Source: Cinnamomum chago
Taxonomy: Eukaryota; Streptophyta; Magnoliopsida; Laurales; Lauraceae
Length of the DNA stretch: 64,000 nt
Direction of reading: 5' to 3'
NCBI GenBank assembly: GCA_038049695.1
Contig: CP142459.1
Span: 65,464,001-65,528,000, forward strand
This document shows, in pieces, positions 22,920 to 35,350 of the stretch. Under the pieces are notes generated by a model, which was not told where the DNA came from, ran no database searches, and worked only from the letters and a program-made list of their open reading frames with translations. A program made the translations under genes and the position numbers. The stretch's first letter is position 1, and the number at the start of each line of letters is the position of its first letter.

Positions 22920-23285
22920 GTTTTATATGTAACTTTCCTATCCTACCCGCGACCGATTCTCCACCCGGGGGTTTCCAACCGTTCAAAACTGCCTCTAGGT
23001 TCTAATTTAGTCCCTATAAGTAAATGAGTCCGGATTCAGTTCCTCTTATTGGTTTGAACTCGTAAATCCGAGACCCGACATATTATCTCAATTTTAAAAA
23101 ATTATCTTAAAAATTATATTTTTTTAATATAATTTTCTCTGGACTCCAACCCGTCCCATATATGTTTCTAGTTTCGGTTTCAGACCTAAAAAATCGGTTC
23201 CGAAACGATTCTAGTCCGGAAACGATTCCACATTTTTCTTAACGGTTCTAATTCCAGGTCCTCTATAGATCCGAACCGGTATGAC
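22920..23285. mobile_element. Decayed hAT-like dispersed repeat, copy 1
   Basis: The phrase composition ('ggttccgaaacgattctagt', 'gatccgaaccggt', 'agacccgacatat') matches the larger copies at 24,385-24,830, 25,347-25,735 and 62,952-63,493. Termini are not resolved. Confidence 0.5.
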
Positions 23286-24384
23286 TAACCCGAATCGAAA
23301 TCAACCCATTTACAACCTAGGTTGGAACTCAAGAGGGAGTCGGCTACACACATCAGAATGTAGCCCATTTAAGAGAGAAAAAGCCCCTTACAAAATGAAA
23401 GAAAATCTTTATAAACAGAAAAGGAGCCAACACAATTGGAAGGAAAGAGATGACGTGTTTGGAGTTTGACCTTCAACGGCAAAGTGAAAACGGGAGCTCC
23501 TTATATCCGTTTTTAGAACAGGATTTCCTTGAATTCAAGTGAGGAGATACAGCCATGGCTGATAGTACTCCCCTACTTCTTAACACATATATGTTAGATT
23601 CGGTCGAGGGTAGGATGGGAAAGTTACATGTGGCCCCATGACTGATGAGAAGCTTGAATCAACGGTCCTTATCATCTCCCATAAAGCAAGGTTACGTAAT
23701 TGATTTTATCGGATGGTCCGTCGCATTGTTCCAGGGAGATTTTGGATTTGTTCATCTCCGATCAGTCAGAATTGATGGCGTCAGTGGGCCTTATGAGATA
23801 TATATAGAAATGGATCCCTATTTGGACTATGCCTCATAGGGGAGATGTCACATCCCTTCCACTCAAAAATATTTTCTATCTCTTCAAAAAAAAAATTCTC
23901 CATCTCCTGTTTGGTCCAGATTTTATATATATATATATCACTTGAGTGGTGTGCGGTTAGGTGTAGAGGGCCCACATACTTGTGAATCTGATTTCATCTC
24001 ACGTGACTAGTTCCGTGAATTAGGACTTGTGCCGGCCTGGGCAGAAAGACAATCCACGGACGGAGTCAGAGGACAAAATTTAATGCATTGTCAAAGACTT
24101 TCCACCGTGGAGTGATATGATCGAGGTAAGCATGTGCCCCAGATAGGAGAGATAAGGTTTTTTTTTTATAGCTTGAGATAAGGTTTTGGTGATGACGCTT
24201 GATGCATGTTGACTGCTTTATGCACTCTATTTAGGGTTAATCCGTGTTTGAGTATTTTTTACTTATAAAGTAAAGTGAAGTGAAGTTGAGAGGATCTAAT
24301 TATAATACGGATTTTTATCTTTGCTTATTGGCTTTCCTTCTTGTTTGTGTGGGCTCTCTTGAGTCACAGTTAAAGAAGAAAATG

Positions 24385-24830
24385 AACATCAGATTTTCTC
24401 ATTATCCGGATATTCCAATTTGTTAAAAATTAGGTTTGAAGCCTGTTTTACCGGTCCAGATCCGACTCTAGGTCCATATAAGTTATAACCCATAAACCCA
24501 AGACTCAGCATATAAGTCTTTAATGTTGCAAACTAAAGCTAAAAAATCAACTTTTGTTGGACATTTTAATGTTTAATCCTAGAGGCATTTGACTTATTGC
24601 ACTATTATAAGTTGAATGGTATCCTTGTTTTAAGAAAAAGAAAATTTAAATAAAAAATGAAAAAAAGTTGGAATTGGTTTTGGAAGTAAATTATGATCCA
24701 CTCGTTAAACCTCATTTCGGAATGGGATCGGGGTGCTCCTATCAGAATCGTGTTTGAAACCAACGTTCTAAGTTCTGAGTCAAAACCAAAACCGTTATTT
24801 AAAAATGTGTGCAGGCAGTTGGCAACCATA
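24385..24830. mobile_element. Decayed hAT-like dispersed repeat, copy 2
   Basis: Collinear with 62,952-63,493: 'aagtctttaatgttgcaa', 'ttataagttgaatggtat' and 'accgttatttaaaaatg' have counterparts in the same order there. Termini have been lost. Confidence 0.65.
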
Positions 24831-25346
24831 GTCGCTGCCCCTTGGCTGGGGTTTAAATAAGAAAAATGATGTTAGTCCTGGTCCTCCTGGACCAGCCATT
24901 CCTTGCTGAGACCCAGATCTGTAGATCTTCCATTGTTCCTGATGCCATATCGAAGGAAAATTTCTACATGGACAGGCTATCTCACAATCTAAAAGAAAAT
25001 ATGTGGCAAGTCTTTTCATCAAATACTATCCTTTTAATTAGATAGACTACTGTGTCCCCTAGATTTGAATGGAAGGCGAAAGCTTCCTCCTTGGGCAGCT
25101 GTATATCATGGGTCCCTTTCAGTGAAAGATGTTGTGCATAGATTGCGAGACCGTAGGGGCCAGGGGGTTTAGTACTTTGACGTAGAGTTAAAAGAATAGG
25201 AGGTCCAACATCACATAGACACATACAAGTGCAAGCACTTTTCAGAGTGAAATACAGTGATTTTTAGAATTGTCCTAACAGTCCACAGTGACATATACAT
25301 ATGGGATTAAACGATAATGTATTTAACCTTTTGTAAAGCATGTACT

Positions 25347-25735
25347 TAGGGATGTAAATGAGTTTCCGATTCTTCGATCATCTGGTGGTTCTGATCCGTT
25401 TATAATCGGGTTTAGATCCTTATTTAGGATTCCGATAAGTAAGCGGGTCTGGATCTGGATCCTTTTTTGGACCCCATGACCTAAACGGGTCCATCTCCTG
25501 TTCCACCTTGGTTCCGGCACATGGATTTGAGACCGACAATATTGCCTAATTTTTTTAGAATTCCTTGTAAAAGCTAATGTTTTTTTTTTTTTCCATATCG
25601 TATTCTACCCACACGTGGACTGGACCTGTTCCATAAATGGAACCGGTTCCGATTCATCTTCTCATTAATGGTTCTAGTTTTACCTTCTCATTAACGGTTC
25701 TGGTTCTGAGACCGGAACCGACGTTTACATCCCTA
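25347..25735. mobile_element. hAT-like non-autonomous element
   Basis: This 389-bp element begins tagggatgtaaa and ends tttacatcccta, perfect 12-bp terminal inverted repeats of the TAGGG form seen in hAT elements. Flanking octamers catgtact (25339-25346) and catgtatt (25736-25743) match at 7 of 8 positions, as expected for an ageing 8-bp hAT target duplication. The interior is made of 'cggttccg/gatccgg' words and encodes nothing. Confidence 0.85.
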
Positions 25736-26328
25736 CATGTATTGTTGTATGTTGCCCATGCGTGGGATCGATGAGGTGCATATAACATTAGAGATATTAA
25801 TGGTCGGGTTTGATTTTGGTTTTATGATGGACCAAGACTCAATTAAATGCATATATTGGACTTGGATTAAACTCCAATAGATTCAACTGGTCCTAGAACC
25901 GACTCAAGATCTAACTCAAATTATATATATAAAGCATTAATATTTAGAACTCATCACTATAACTAACTGGAACCTATAGATCGTTGTCTCGTCTGTATTG
26001 AGTCATTCAGTGAAATACTGAAATGAGAACAGTGTAGTTCATCTCTCTTCTTCTTCCCCTGTCCCTGCTATTCTCTCCTCTCTATCTTCTTCTTCATTGT
26101 TATGAATCTATACTTCTTGTTTTTGTGGCTCCTTGCAACATGAATTGATCAGTTACAAATGTTAGAAAACTCTGAAAGATTGATCTTCCTGTGTTACTAA
26201 CCATACATTATACAGGCCTTAAAAGTAAACCAAATTAGTCTTGAGGAAAAATTGTCTACTATGTGTTTGTCCAATCCAAATTCCAAACTCTAACTCTTAA
26301 CACTGATATGTGTTGGATTAGAAATCAA

Positions 26329-26470
26329 TTTTAATACGTGATTATGAGGCTTGAATGTGATTATAAGGATGCTATGATAAAGAATATCACATTACGTGCT
26401 AGAATCTGCTTTGATTCGTGATTATAAGGCTTTATGTGATTGTAAGGTTGCTCTGATAAGGCATATCACA
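26329..26470 (+). repeat. Imperfect tandem repeat just 5' of the CLC start codon
   Basis: A unit of about 70 bp ('cgtgattatgaggcttgaat' ... 'gataaagaatatcacat') is repeated ('cgtgattataaggctttatg' ... 'gataaggcatatcacatgct'). The second unit ends about 60 bases before the ATG, in the presumed leader intron. Confidence 0.8.
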
Positions 26471-26528
26471 TGCTCTGGTTTCAAATAAAGAAAAAGCTTC
26501 ATTTCTTCAGGTAGACAAGAGTTTGCAG

Positions 26529-29500
26529 ATGGATTGTGACATGAACGACATTGAGAGTGAGGGCTTTGATGGAAAGGAGATGGAGAGGAATGCTTCAGGA
26601 TTCTCAGACAAGGAGATAACCACGAGGGAGCCACTGCTTCGGAAAAGGACAAACACCACATCACAGATTGCCATTGTAGGTGCCAATGTCTGTCCCATTG
26701 AAAGCCTGGACTACGAGTAAGCATCCCCCTTTTTTTCTGTATGATTTGAAATTACTGTTTTGTTTTTTTCAACGTTGTATGAGTTTTTGTTTGATTTTTA
26801 CTATTTTTATGACTGATATTGCTACCCCCTTGATCGAAGCTATGCAAATACATGGTTAACAAAGAAACACAGAAATGACCTCCTATAGGAATTAGTCTCA
26901 ATGTAAGATTGAGCATATGACATTCTTAATCATATGCTTAATTTTATTGTGGGACCAACTCCTATTTGAATAAAACTTGGCAAAAGTACACTCTAGGAGG
27001 ATGGCATTTATTTTGGGCAATTTGAGTATTAAATAGGTGGGGTGTGGAGTTCCTCTACCCTCACGGGAAGCATGAATGAAACACTCATAGGATCCGTACT
27101 CAATCTTTGCATTATTATATCAAATGCAGCTTTACAAATTATCTTTTCATGAGTTGGCAAATGTTTTTAATGCTGTCTTCTCAACCATTCATGCCTACCA
27201 GGCTACCACATGCATCATGGCCCATCAAATGATTACAAGTAGTCAATTAATGGATTTTCACCAATTAATTGTATGGGTGGATTGGTTTGCATGTGATCAA
27301 TCCGGCATGGGTTGCTACGAGGGTGTTAGGAGGCATTAGGACAAACAACTTGATGTTGAAAAAAATATGCTTGTTACCAAAAGTGTGCCGACCGGGTCCC
27401 ACCTCAAAGTTTTGGTTGAAATGGTTAGCTAAGAAAACTTAATATGGTATCAATGTCAGCCGGCCGCGAATTGGAATCTCAGGAGGAACGACTCGACGTT
27501 GAAAAAAATGTGTTGCCAAAAGTGCAGCGAAAGGTACTCCACCCGAGGGGGAGTCTATTATTTTTTATATTTAACTTTTCTCACGTAGTTTTGATAATTT
27601 TTGCATTGGAAATTGTTGAGGTATTTTCAAATTGAAAGTTTTGCTTCTGATATTATTATAACATCTGCAAAAAATCAAAGTTATTTTTAAATGATTAGAA
27701 AAAAATCAATAAATACAACTTCCACACACAACAAAACCCAAACACTCAACGATGACTATGATGATACACCTACCAACTGTCGGGGAGGTTTAGTGGAAAT
27801 CAATTTGAATGTGATGGGCTCCACAATTTATTTGCTGTGCAAGTTGGGTATTTGTGTACACAGTTGAATTAGTGTTAATGACTTAAACTATATGAAAGAT
27901 AAAGCTAATCTTTAGTTTTGTTTTGTAGCTGCAAGTTTTGTCGCTATGACCAACACTGACAATTAGTCATGACCATCTTATTTATGTAATATGGATCTTT
28001 CCGTATTTCAGGATTGTGGAAAATGATCTGTTCAAGCAAGACTGGAGGTCGAGGAAGAAGGTTCAGATATTTCAATACGTTGTCCTCAAGTGGACTCTTG
28101 CACTTCTTATAGGCTTGGGGACGGGGCTTGTTGGGTTCTTCAATAATCTTGCTGTTGAGAATATTGCAGGATTTAAATTGTTGCTCACTAGCAAACTCAT
28201 GCTCAACGAAAAGTAAGTCTGATCACCAGTATTTGGCAGATTATTATTGTTTTCAATACATCCGCCATTTCTTGATGTTGAACAGTTCCTGCAGCATTTG
28301 GAATGAAATGTATGTGAACTTTTCAAATAAATGTATTAGACTGTTTAACAAGCAGAAAATTGTTTCAGCAATATAAAGTTGCCGTGACATTTCCCAATCT
28401 TTGGAAATGAGGTTTCCAAACATCTTCTGTGAGGAAAAAAGGAAGTACAAAGCACAAAATTTTATGCCTTAGACTCATTCAAATCTCATTTCTTTTAGCG
28501 GCATGGGTTTTTTCTGAGTTTTACTTTTTACAATTTAACGACTTACCATACTGAAAGCTATTTTATATCCGACTTTCTTTCTCGAATTAGATTGTTACAA
28601 GGGGGAATCTGATACAAGTTGGTATTCATATACTGTGTTTGCGCACCTGCAGCATGTAGGTATCAACTGTTATGCTTTTCTAATGTTCTTCATATACCTT
28701 TCTTGAAGGCCTTATCTTTGATCAACGAAAACAACATGGAAAAGTACATAGTTTAGTTGATTAAAAATAGGGGTCCCAGCCGGCCCAAAATTACCCTTGT
28801 GGTTTTAAAACCATAATGCATTAGCTGTCATAAATTAATCAAAAAATAAAAATAAAAAACAAAATTACTCTCATCTATTGAATGAATTTTATTTGTTTCT
28901 CTATAATGACTATTTTTCTTCTGTAAGCTAGCTAACTTTTAAAAAGCGGTGTCCAGTTTTCTAGAAGTGGTTTCTTTTGATTTACTCCAAGTAACCACAT
29001 TATGGTTATGGTTCCAGTGCAGGTACTACCAGGCATTTCTTGAATATGCCGGTTGCAATTTGGTTTTGGCAGCTGCTTCGGCAGCACTTTGTGCTTACAT
29101 AGCGCCAGCAGCTGCAGGTTCTGGTATACCAGAAGTGAAAGCATACCTCAATGGTGTGGATGCTCATTCTATATTGGCTCCAAGTACTCTCTTTGTTAAG
29201 GTAAGACCAGAATTTATTTTCAGTTTTAAATGTGTAGTGTAAAAAAGTGATGAACCAATTTCCCTCATTATTTTACCAGGAGAACTGAAGTTGCATCCTG
29301 AATTCATTTAATCGTACCAGTCCTATATACAAAGTTGATACTTTTGTTTGTGGTGGACCCTTTTAATGACCTTGATTTTCACATTAATTTGACCAAGTCA
29401 AATATAAACCACAATTTACAGTGGAAGTTGCTTTCTGAAACATTTGTTGACCCTTTAACTTCCTACAGTGTTTGACTATTACTTACTTTTTAGCGTCAAC

Positions 29501-32299
29501 TAGAGGTTCAAGTTATTTTAGGACACTGGAATGTTTTTTTTTTTTTTTTTTCTGGTTATCTGAGTAGACCACTGTTGTTAAAATTGCTTGCTTATGCTAT
29601 TTTAACTGTAGTCACAATGCCACTTTGCAGATCTTTGGTTCTATTGGTGGAGTTTCTGCTGGATTTGTTTTGGGTAAGGAGGGACCTATGGTGCACACTG
29701 GAGCATGCATAGCCTCGTTACTGGGGCAGGGTGGGTCTCGCAAGTACCATTTGACATGGACATGGCTTAGATACTTTAAAAATGATCGGGACCGGCGTGA
29801 TTTGATCACTTGTGGGGCTGCTGCCGGTGTGGCAGCCGCATTCCGGGCCCCAGTTGGTGGTGTTCTCTTTGCCCTTGAGGAAGCTGCTTCATGGTACCTC
29901 TCTTTTTCTGGTTATGTGTTTGGATTGCACAACTCCTTGCAAATGAAATCGTGGAATTCAAATGAAGTAAAACATTGAAAAGTCACTCTTGGCTTCAAGT
30001 GCATGCTGGTTTTCTATGTTAGGAGTTCACTAAGGCAAAAAAGAACCTATTGTGATTCAATTGATATCATGACCAATTCAAGAAACACAACCTAAAAGTT
30101 CTATTTTTATGTTCTGAAACAAGAGAAAAATGAAAAAGAAGGACGTGGTAAATGGAACATCTGCACATTTTATCCAAAGTGCCCAACCCATAAAATTCAT
30201 GTATGGACCATTATTTTTGTCCGATCATTAATTTGGCATGGGTCTGGGTTGAACCTGGTCCATAATTCCCACTTACCACCCATATATACAAACATTGATG
30301 ATGAGTTTTATTCTGGTGAGAATTGCTGCAAATAGTACCATGCAAACTTGCCTGTGGGGGCTTATCTTGGGCCATGCCTTCCGTGGGAGAGAGGGGAGGA
30401 TGGAAAGATCTTGATGACCTAAGATTGTCCTAACCCCTTGATCTATGATCCTCTAAGTTTATTAGTTTTAGAGGGCATCATTTTTTTGGATTTCAATCCA
30501 TTGCAGGTAATTGTTGGATGAGTGTCAGAATTGGGCTTGTGAATGTTCACAGGGTGTCGAGTGTGTGAGGGTTTATCTTGATCATAGGTGAGCCAAGTGG
30601 CTCAGAAAATACGATGGACAGTTCTAACTTGAATATTTCTGTATATGTCATTGTAATTTTGTTTCTCTTCTATTCAAGAAACTGGATCTATTTGCCTTTC
30701 AAGCTTGACATTTTCATTTGTGTTTTCATTTTCTCCAAGGTTTCAAGTTCTTGCACCATGACTACCTTTTTTTTTTGTTTTGTTTTGGGCATTCATTAGG
30801 TGGAGAAGTGCTCTTCTTTGGAGGACCTTTTTCACAACTGCTGTTGCTGCTATGGTATTGAGAGCACTCATACAATATTGCCGAAGTGGGAAATGTGGGC
30901 TATTTGGCCAAGGAGGACTGATCATGTTTGATGTTAGCTCATCCATTACTACATATAGTACTAAAGATTTGCTTGCAATCATAGTCCTTGGGATAATTGG
31001 AGGCATTTTTGGAGGCCTCTATAACTATCTCTTGGACAAACTCCTTCGCACATATAGTTTCATCAATGAGTATGTAATTATAATTAGTAAACATCAACAA
31101 TGATGATACAGTGTTAGCTAAATTAAGAGATGATGATCATTCACTTTGATTTTTTTTTTTCTGGCAGGAAAGGAGCTCCATTCAAAATCATCCTCACCAT
31201 GACAGTCTCCCTCCTCACGTCATGTTGCTCCTATGGCCTCCCTTGGTTTGCAAAATGCATCCCCTGCCCCCCTGGGCTGAAAGATGAATGTCCAACAATA
31301 GGCCGCTCGGGCAACTATAAAAGCTTCCAGTGCCCCCCACACCACTACAATGACCTTGCATCCCTTTTCCTCAATACAAACGATGATGCCATCCGTAACC
31401 TCTTCAGCTCTGGCACAGAAACCGAATTCTCCATGTCCACCCTCTTCACCTTTTTTGCCACTATCTACTGCCTTGGAATTGTAACCTACGGCATTGCAGT
31501 CCCTTCAGGCCTCTTCATCCCAGTCATACTCGCCGGTGCCTCATATGGCCGTATTGTTGGAACCCTCCTTGCACCAGTTTCAGACCTCGATGCAGGTCTT
31601 TTTGCACTCCTTGGAGCAGCCTCTTTCCTTGGAGGTACCATGAGGATGACAGTCTCTGTTTGTGTCATACTTCTAGAGCTCACCAATAACCTCCTAATGC
31701 TCCCTCTTGTGATGCTAGTTCTTCTCATATCAAAAACCGTGGCAGATTGCTTTAACAAGGGTGTTTATGATCAAATTATGAAAATGAAAGGGTTGCCTTA
31801 CATGGAGGCCCATGCAGAACCTTACATGAGGCACTTAGTTGCCAGAGATGTGGTCTCAGGCCCACTTGTGAGTTTCTCCGGTGTAGAGAAAGTTGGGAAC
31901 ATTGTCCATGCATTGAAAATGACAGGGCACAATGGTTTCCCGGTGGTAGATGAGCCTCCTTACACAGATGCCTCAGAGTTGTGTGGGCTTGTGTTAAGGT
32001 CTCATTTGCTAGTGTTGCTTAAGGGGAAGAAGTTCTCTAGAGAACGAAGGGAAACTGGGGAGGAGATCCTTCGGCGGTTTGGTGCTTTCGACTTTGCAAA
32101 GGCGGGGTCAGGGAAAGGGTTGAAACTGGAAGACTTGGTTATTGAGGATGAGGAGATGGACATGTACGTGGATCTCCATCCTATTACAAATGCATCACCA
32201 TACACTGTGGTGGAGACCATGTCACTAGCAAAGGCTGCAATGCTGTTTCGGGAGCTAGGACTCAGGCATTTATGTGTGGTGCCTACGACTCCTGGGGTA

Positions 32300-32341
<42 letters not shown>

Positions 32342-33509
32342 CAAAAACACAAACACACATGGAAGCACACATACCCCAACTCACTTGCTGGCATGCATAA
32401 CTGATCATAGATAATTTAAACCTATATTAAAATAGATAGGTTGAATAATGTGATATACTAGGAGGCGTTTATCATACATGCAGTTGAAAAATCTGGATCA
32501 TTGACGACCAGCTGGTTGGTCCAAACCATTGATTCTCCAGGGCTATTCATTGTACACTTCTGTCCTAAATTTCATGGATTTTTAACCATGATCAATTGCA
32601 TTCAGATTGGTCCAGGTAAGGAATACAATTGATATACTATTGGCGAAAGCATAGTTCTTGATCCCATAATGGTCAGGGTTGAAACTGTTACATAACAGCT
32701 GATGCAGTTGTTTAAACCATTGTATTGGTCTGTATCATTACCTTATTTTCAGTACAGTAACATTTTCCTTCTATTTGAAAATTAATTTGTTTTTAAAAAA
32801 ATCTTAGAAAACAATGAATTATTCACATTATTTCTTTGACACTTATTACAGCGTCCTTAGATGTAAATGTAAACTTAAAACATAATATGATATCCTGATG
32901 CCAATGTTGTCCTGACCACCTATTTGACAAATTTGCAGTCTGGCTCATTCATATTCCATGCCAACCTTTTTATACACTGCCAAATTTCAATCCAACTGGA
33001 GTGATTTGCACCAGTGGATTTGTCATGTTTAAAAGTTGTGTTTTACTCCATTGGAGTTCTATCATGATCAAATGGATGGTGTAAATTACTCTGGCTGGAG
33101 CAAATCTGGGTTCATGCCTGTATAAAGTTGGGCTTGTGATGTTATTGATCAAGCATAGGTGATCCACACCTGTCAAACAGGTGATCAAAATGGTCCAAAC
33201 ATCAAGATGTGACCATTTTAAAATATATAGTCTAAAGGTATTTAAGTTCTAGAGCAATACATTCCCAGAACTGTACAATTGCTAACCTTCAAGGAACTGT
33301 GAGGTGGTATTCTATTATACAACTATAGTAACCGCTCATACATGCTGCCTTTCAGAATTGCAAACAGCCATAGTGCCCCTTCATTGGTGAAACTGAATTT
33401 CTTTTTCCTTTCTTTACAGAGACCTCCAGTAGTTGGGATTTTGACACGGCATGACTTCACACCAGAACATATTATCGGGCTTTATCCTCACTTCAGGCCC
33501 CACAAATAG
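26529..33509 (+). CDS. CLC-c: CLC-c-type voltage-gated anion channel/transporter, 772 aa
   Basis: This gene moves chloride or other anions across an endomembrane, most likely the tonoplast. Coding exons are 26529-26716, 28012-28212, 29023-29200, 29631-29893, 30800-31069, 31168-32296 and 33420-33509. All introns are GT-AG, phases join cleanly, and the total is 2319 bp including TAG. The first in-frame ATG gives [12 protein letters not shown], followed by the conserved [21 protein letters not shown]-terminus of plant CLCs. The selectivity motif GSGIPE is at residues 162-167, and Ser163 suggests chloride rather than nitrate preference. The gating glutamate lies in GKEGP (E206) and the proton glutamate in FALEEA (E273), which together indicate an anion/proton exchanger. 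CBS domains lie at about 590-650 and 700-765. The length and C-terminus match the CLC-c subgroup. Confidence 0.95.
27300..27560 (+). repeat. Degenerate SINE-like repeats in CLC intron 1
   Basis: The phrase 'ttggttgaaatggttagcta' followed by 'agaaaactt' matches the tail of the SINE at 35,153-35,350. Two copies of a 'gacgttgaaaaaaatgtgtt ... ccaaaagtg' phrase lie at about 27,352 and 27,497. A B-box-like 'gcgaattggaatctc' is present at 27,467-27,481. Boundaries are not resolved. Confidence 0.45.
32302..32338 (+). repeat. (CT)n microsatellite at a splice donor
   Basis: About 18 CT units begin five bases after the GT of CLC intron 6 (donor at 32297-32298). Reading through it would add a Ser-Leu repeat and a premature stop, so the extended open frame to 32404 is an intron artefact. 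Confidence 0.95.
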
Positions 33510-35152
33510 AGAAAACTAGAGAGGTTTGATTAGCTTCGTCTTGATTTAATTTCCATATGCATCTCTTAATGCTTTCATCTTCGAGAATTGAAAGGTTCTA
33601 TTATTCAAATCCAGTCTTAGATATTGGACACTACTTATTCAATATATTTCACCTTTATTTTTGCCTTCTATATTTATAGCAAGAGCTTGGTGGCAGTAGG
33701 ATGGGATTTTAGTGTCCATGCTGTGGATCAAAGAATAATAGATCCGGGTCATGAGGGAGTTACTATTCTTCTTGTGCTCAGAACACCACAATTCCTCCTG
33801 ATCAGTGTATCAAACTAATATGATATTTATTAATAGATAAATGATTCAAAAAAATAATTATAGTGTTTTTTTTTGGTATCATCTCTGTTTAATTATTTTG
33901 AAGTCAAATCATGCATAAAGAATATGTCTCATATGGAAAAAAGGACTCATCCTGCTTCCTTTCAGTATTGTGTGCCTATTATTCTAGTGAATTAATCGAG
34001 CAAACATTCTTCTTTATACATTCAATAGATAAACACATGAAAAGGTGGTGAGAATCTTCTGATCATACAACAAAGAGAATATAGAATATACAAACAACAA
34101 AATTGGGACTTCTAATATAGTCTAAGTAAAAATTTGATTTTACCAAAAAAAAGAGTAAAATTTGATTTTTGGGGTCCTACTTGTCGCGAGGGTACAGTAC
34201 ACCATTGAATCTAAACAACCCTACATGACTTGCAGCCAGTTTATAGAACTAGATTGGCCTTTACTGTTTGGATTGAAGTTATTTTCTTCGTACGGGGAAA
34301 TCACATTGTGTCTTACAGACTTAGTAGATGACTTCAATCCCACTTTTGTATGCCTGGATGCTAAATGGCCTCATTCAAAACATGGATTTTACTCGCCTAT
34401 ACTGGAACTAGGTTGTATTGTATATTATCACTTCTTTTCCATTTATAGCTCCTTTTGCTACTTTTTTGTTAAACACAATGCAGGTGACGTTATTATATAT
34501 TCTTTGGTGTAGGTTTCATAATGAAATGAGCCTCAAAATTGATATTGTTCAAAGTTGGGTCTGATTAAAGGAATTTGGAATTGGAGCATTCTTGAGTCCA
34601 ATTATTTGAATCTGAATCGGATCTAAATTTTGGATGCCGGGGGATTTGTATCTGAACTTTTATAGGTCAAAGCCCTCCATATGTTTGTTGTTTCATTTCA
34701 ATCCTAAAATAATGCGACAACCAGCTCTCGGGGTCCCAATCATCAAGATGGCACACATGGCTGGACAGCTGGACTCGTCTGAGGTCTTATGAGCATTGGC
34801 TGCAGGTTATTTACTAGTATGAGTTGGTGTATATCTTTTATTTTAATTCTTTATGTAGCCTGTGGGGAAAAAACTTTTGTTACAAAAGTTTATTTAGTCA
34901 TGTTTTTTAAGTTCCGGGTTGTTGTGATTGATGGGTTGAGATGAGCCTTGGGGATGTCATTATGTTTCCAACTTATAAAATACATGGTGTAAGTAGTCAG
35001 TTAGTGGAAAACTTTCTTCTGCACACTCAAAACTCCCTTGAGCGATCGTGATCCGCACTGTTCAAATGAGAATGTTCTCCATTAATTTGTTAGGTATTGC
35101 TTCTGCAGAAATCCATGAGTCTGGACTATGAAAAGAGAAGTTGAGGTCAAGA
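33510..35152. other. CLC 3' UTR and intergenic DNA
   Basis: The CLC 3' UTR begins at 33510. No unambiguous poly(A) signal decides its end. The frame at 34162-34512 (116 codons) has no domain resemblance and AT-driven composition, so it is not called. Confidence 0.5.
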
Positions 35153-35350
35153 ATGTGGGATAGCCCAAGTGGTTACGGGTGTCCCTTCACTCCCAAGTGC
35201 CATGGATCGACCCTGGCACTGGAAGAGCCCAATCCCAAGCATTCTTTTGGAGGATCATGAAGGCATATCATACTTGGGCAGAACACGAAGGTGGTGTATA
35301 TTCAGTCGCTAAGGCCAGTTTTGATAGAAATGATTAGCTAAGAAAAAATA
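35153..35350 (+). mobile_element. tRNA-derived SINE
   Basis: An A box, TAGCCCAAGTGG (35161-35172), and a B box, GGATCGACCC (35203-35212), have tRNA-like spacing. About 120 bp of body follow, ending in 'gattagctaagaaaaaat'. The tail phrase recurs in CLC intron 1. Confidence 0.7.

Noticed and set aside
26523-26528. Earlier start for the CLC protein at 26523
   Set aside because: That codon is TTG. The first ATG in frame is at 26529, giving an N-terminus of the usual family length.
32297-32404. Extension of CLC exon 6 into a Ser-Leu repeat tail
   Set aside because: A GTAAG donor at 32297 joins in phase to a final exon at 33420 that encodes the conserved CLC C-terminus. The tail is translated microsatellite.
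34162-34512. 116-codon frame downstream of CLC
   Set aside because: No family resemblance, AT-driven hydrophobic composition, and no splice or promoter context.
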